A stretch of 6,643 bases of DNA, taken from the NCBI GenBank assembly GCA_050693155.1, contig JBOGWA010000073.1:1-6643 (forward strand), written 5' to 3'. This document shows positions 5,048 to 6,643 of this stretch, piece after piece. The position numbers and the translations under genes were made by a program. This DNA is from JBOGWA01 sp050693155 (GTDB lineage Bacteria; Actinomycetota; UBA4738; CALAEC01). Under the pieces are notes generated by a model. That model was given only the letters and a program-made list of their open reading frames with translations, was not told the DNA's origin and did not search any database. How positions within the stretch are numbered: position 1 is the first letter of the stretch; every line of letters begins with the position of its first letter.

Positions 5048-6351
5048 CGGGCTCCCTCCTTCGCCTGCTCAGCCACGGGTTCCGGCGCGGTCGCTGACGT
5101 CCCCTCTTCCGCAACCGAGCCACCGCGCTCCACCAACGAATACCCGCTCTCCGCGTGCTGGGAAAGGTCCAGGCCAGATTCTTCGTCTTCCTCGGAAACG
5201 CGGAGACCGACGAGGACATCCACGATCTTGCAGATAATGAGCGTCACGACGAACGAATACCCAAGCGTGGCGCCCACCGCGATCACCTGCTTGCCGAGCT
5301 GCTCCAGTCCGCCCTCAAAGGCGTTGACCGCCGTGCTGGCAAGCACGCCGGTGAGAAGGGCTCCCACGATCCCGCCCACCATGTGGACGCCGACGACGTC
5401 CAGCGAGTCGTCGTAGCCGATTCGCGACTTCAGGTCGACGGCGAGGAAGCAGATCACCCCTGCGGCGATCCCAATGAGAATCGCCCCCCAAGGCTCCACA
5501 AACCCGGCGGCGGGGGTGATGGCAACCAGGCCGGCGACCGCTCCGGTTGCGCCGCCGACGGTCGTTGCCTTGCCGTGCTTCAGCCACTCAGGAGCCAGCC
5601 AGCCGAGAACCGCGGCGGCAGTGGCAATGTGAGTATTCGTGAAAGCGGACGCCGCGAGACCCGTCGCTCCGAGCGCTGATCCGGCGTTGAACCCGAACCA
5701 CCCGAACCACAGGATCGCAGCGCCCGTGATCACCATCGGAACGTTGTGCGGGACAAAAGCCTGCTTGCCGTATCCCTTTCGCTTTCCCATGTAGAGGATC
5801 GCGGCGAGGGCTGCCACGCCCGCATTGATGTGCACCACGGTCCCACCGGCGAAGTCCAGAGCCCCCACGTTCCCCTCAAAGAGCCCGAGCCAACCGTCGG
5901 CGAACACCCAGTGGGCAACCGGTGCATAGACGATCAGCGACCACAGCCCTATGAACAGCGTGTATCCGGAGAACTTCATTCGCTCCGCGAACGCGCCGCT
6001 GATCAGGGCCGGCGTGATGATCGCGAACATGAGCTGGTACATGCTGAACGCCAGGTGCGGGGTGGTCACGGCGTACACCGCGCTCGGCGTCTGCCCAACG
6101 TCTCGGAGGAAGAGGAAGTCGAGATTGCCGATGAAGCCACCGACGTCGGGTCCGAAGGCAAGCGTGTACCCGATGACGAACCACAGCACCGACACCAGCG
6201 CCAGGGCGAAGAACGACTGCATGATCGTCGCCAGTACGTTCTTGGCCCGGACGAGCCCTCCGTAGAAGAGCGCGAGCCCAGGCGTCATGAACATGACGAG
6301 GGCCGCCGAGGTCAACAGCCAGGCGGTATCCCCAGTATCGATCTCAGGCAT
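5044..6351 (-). CDS. amt: Ammonium transporter Amt
   Basis: This 435-residue integral membrane protein moves ammonium across the cytoplasmic membrane as a trimer. The Amt family signature DFAGGTVVHINAG is at residues 166-178. Asp166 and His174 sit 8 residues apart, like Asp160 and His168 of E. coli AmtB. The second pore histidine is His323 in GVHMVGG. Repeated hydrophobic stretches fit the usual 11 helices, and the N-terminus (PEIDTGDTAWLL) looks extracytoplasmic without a long signal peptide. The cytoplasmic tail contains GLRVSEEDEESGLDLSQHAESGY, given here in two pieces: GLRVSEEDEE (382-391) and SGLDLSQHAESGY (392-404). This is the conserved regulatory part that responds to PII. About 30 further Ala/Glu/Pro-rich residues follow. 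The start is set by GGAGG 6 nt upstream. A GlnR-like box and a TATAAA element precede it, suggesting induction under nitrogen limitation. Confidence 0.97.
   Translation of the reverse strand: MPEIDTGDTAWLLTSAALVMFMTPGLALFYGGLVRAKNVLATIMQSFFALALVSVLWFVIGYTLAFGPDVGGFIGNLDFLFLRDVGQTPSAVYAVTTPHLAFSMYQLMFAIITPALISGAFAERMKFSGYTLFIGLWSLIVYAPVAHWVFADGWLGLFEGNVGALDFAGGTVVHINAGVAALAAILYMGKRKGYGKQAFVPHNVPMVITGAAILWFGWFGFNAGSALGATGLAASAFTNTHIATAAAVLGWLAPEWLKHGKATTVGGATGAVAGLVAITPAAGFVEPWGAILIGIAAGVICFLAVDLKSRIGYDDSLDVVGVHMVGGIVGALLTGVLASTAVNAFEGGLEQLGKQVIAVGATLGYSFVVTLIICKIVDVLVGLRVSEEDEESGLDLSQHAESGYSLVERGGSVAEEGTSATAPEPVAEQAKEGAR
5055..5061 (-). promoter_or_regulatory. Shine-Dalgarno of glnB inside the amt 3' end
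   Basis: AAGGAGG on the minus strand ends 7 nt before the glnB ATG and lies within the last codons of amt. Together with the ATGA overlap, this supports both reinitiation and independent loading of ribosomes on glnB. Confidence 0.8.
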
Positions 6352-6357
6352 AGATCT

Positions 6358-6362
6358 CCTCC
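6358..6362 (-). promoter_or_regulatory. Shine-Dalgarno of amt
   Basis: GGAGG (part of GGAGGAGA) on the minus strand lies 6 nt before the amt ATG and confirms this start over downstream alternatives. Confidence 0.8.
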
Positions 6363-6381
6363 GTTCGTCCTGAGTGGCCCG

Positions 6382-6387
6382 TTTATA
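6382..6387 (-). promoter_or_regulatory. Candidate -10 element of the amt-glnB-glnD operon
   Basis: TATAAA on the minus strand (5 of 6 to TATAAT) would place the transcript start near 6375, about 24 nt before the amt ATG and just upstream of its ribosome binding site. At 16-18 nt upstream there is no good -35 hexamer (ATCGGG-like), as expected for an activator-dependent promoter. Confidence 0.45.
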
Positions 6388-6397
6388 GGCCCCGGAG

Positions 6398-6435
6398 GTT
6401 TCACCCCGATTTCGCTCGTGTTACGCGCCCGTAAA
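6398..6435 (-). promoter_or_regulatory. GlnR-like nitrogen-control box upstream of amt
   Basis: Reading the minus strand there are TTTAC (6431-6435), GTAAC (6420-6424), GAAAT (6409-6413) and GAAAC (6398-6402), each separated by exactly 6 nt, an 11-bp period. The actinobacterial GlnR operator is described as GTnAC-n6-GAAAC repeats. The central pair GTAAC-n6-GAAAT is a near match, and the flanking 5-mers are partial matches in phase. It lies about 10-50 bp upstream of the TATAAA element, a suitable place for an activator. GlnR activates amt in Streptomyces and mycobacteria. No glnR gene is in this window, so the regulator is inferred. Confidence 0.6.
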
Positions 6436-6442
6436 ACCTGAG

Positions 6443-6643
6443 CTAGATGAGGGAGCGGAGGCGGTCGCGGCCGTCGCGGCGTACCGGGCCGCCGTGCCCG
6501 AAGTAGAGAGACTGAGCGGAAAGATCCGCAAGCTCGCGGACCGTCTCGACGTTCTGAGCGGGATCCTGTGTAAACGGCTTCCAGGAGAGTCGAAGCATCC
6601 CCAGGTTCCACACGGAGTCACCACAAAAGAGCGCGTTCAGCTC
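6443..6643 (-). CDS. Metallo-beta-lactamase-fold hydrolase, C-terminal part
   Basis: This frame enters from the right edge; 66 residues and a TAG stop are visible, with no start in the window. LFCGDSVWN near its beginning contains the Gly-Asp whose Asp normally bridges the two metals. FGHGGPV 40 residues later contains the last metal-binding His of the fold. The stretch between (QNVETVRELADL) is the usual helix before the final strand. These motifs fit the glyoxalase II/MBL-fold hydrolase superfamily; the specific substrate cannot be told from this part. It is on the same strand as amt, 91 bp upstream, but the regulatory elements in that gap suggest amt is transcribed separately. Confidence 0.75.
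   Translation of the reverse strand, partial: ELNALFCGDSVWNLGMLRLSWKPFTQDPAQNVETVRELADLSAQSLYFGHGGPVRRDGRDRLRSLI

Noticed and set aside
5746..6441. A 231-codon plus-strand open frame antisense to amt
   Set aside because: The product is an Arg/Glu/His-rich low-complexity translation, as expected opposite hydrophobic transporter codons; amt is certain.
1..6643. Search for mobile elements, CRISPR arrays, tRNA/rRNA genes, riboswitches and large repeats
   Set aside because: No transposase or integrase motifs, no regular repeat-spacer arrays, no tRNA-like cloverleaf and no long direct or inverted repeats were found by eye. This was not an exhaustive computation.

Overview
This is a high-GC bacterial window, most likely from an uncultured actinobacterium (Actinomycetota). 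Four things point there: the amt-glnB-glnD gene order, a GlnR-like operator pattern upstream of amt, an LPXTG cell-wall sorting signal on a secreted cupredoxin, and a small zinc-ribbon protein of a type I recall from actinobacterial genomes. The phylum is an inference; there is no rRNA or other marker gene here.

Layout from left to right. At 2-364 (+) is the C-terminal part of a blue-copper (cupredoxin) protein ending in an LPLTG sortase signal. A strong hairpin at 380-409 separates it from the rest of the window, which is all on the minus strand. Read in their own direction (right to left), the minus-strand genes are: the C-terminus of a metallo-beta-lactamase-fold hydrolase (6443-6643, cut by the window edge); the ammonium transporter Amt (5044-6351); the PII signal protein GlnB/GlnK (4709-5047); the PII-modifying enzyme GlnD (2224-4608, true start uncertain); a small secreted protein of unknown function (1433-2140); a TEX30/KANL3-type alpha/beta hydrolase (703-1374); and a small zinc-ribbon protein (431-694).

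The core is a nitrogen-sensing operon. Amt brings in ammonium. PII binds Amt and blocks it when nitrogen is plentiful. GlnD modifies and demodifies PII at the T-loop tyrosine according to glutamine level. amt and glnB overlap by 4 bp (ATGA), and glnD follows after 100 bp. Upstream of amt, four 5-mers spaced exactly 11 bp apart (TTTAC, GTAAC, GAAAT, GAAAC on the minus strand) resemble a GlnR box and sit just above a TATAAA -10-like element.

The three genes left of glnD look like separate transcription units. The secreted protein has a good promoter candidate and a near-perfect Shine-Dalgarno. The hydrolase and the zinc-ribbon gene have no Shine-Dalgarno, but each has GATAAT 6-7 nt before its start codon, the arrangement expected for leaderless mRNAs. 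I see no mobile elements, CRISPR arrays, tRNA or rRNA genes, and nothing that amounts to a clearly new multi-gene system. The features most worth a second look are regulatory (GlnR-like box, leaderless starts, glnD start) and the sortase-anchored cupredoxin.
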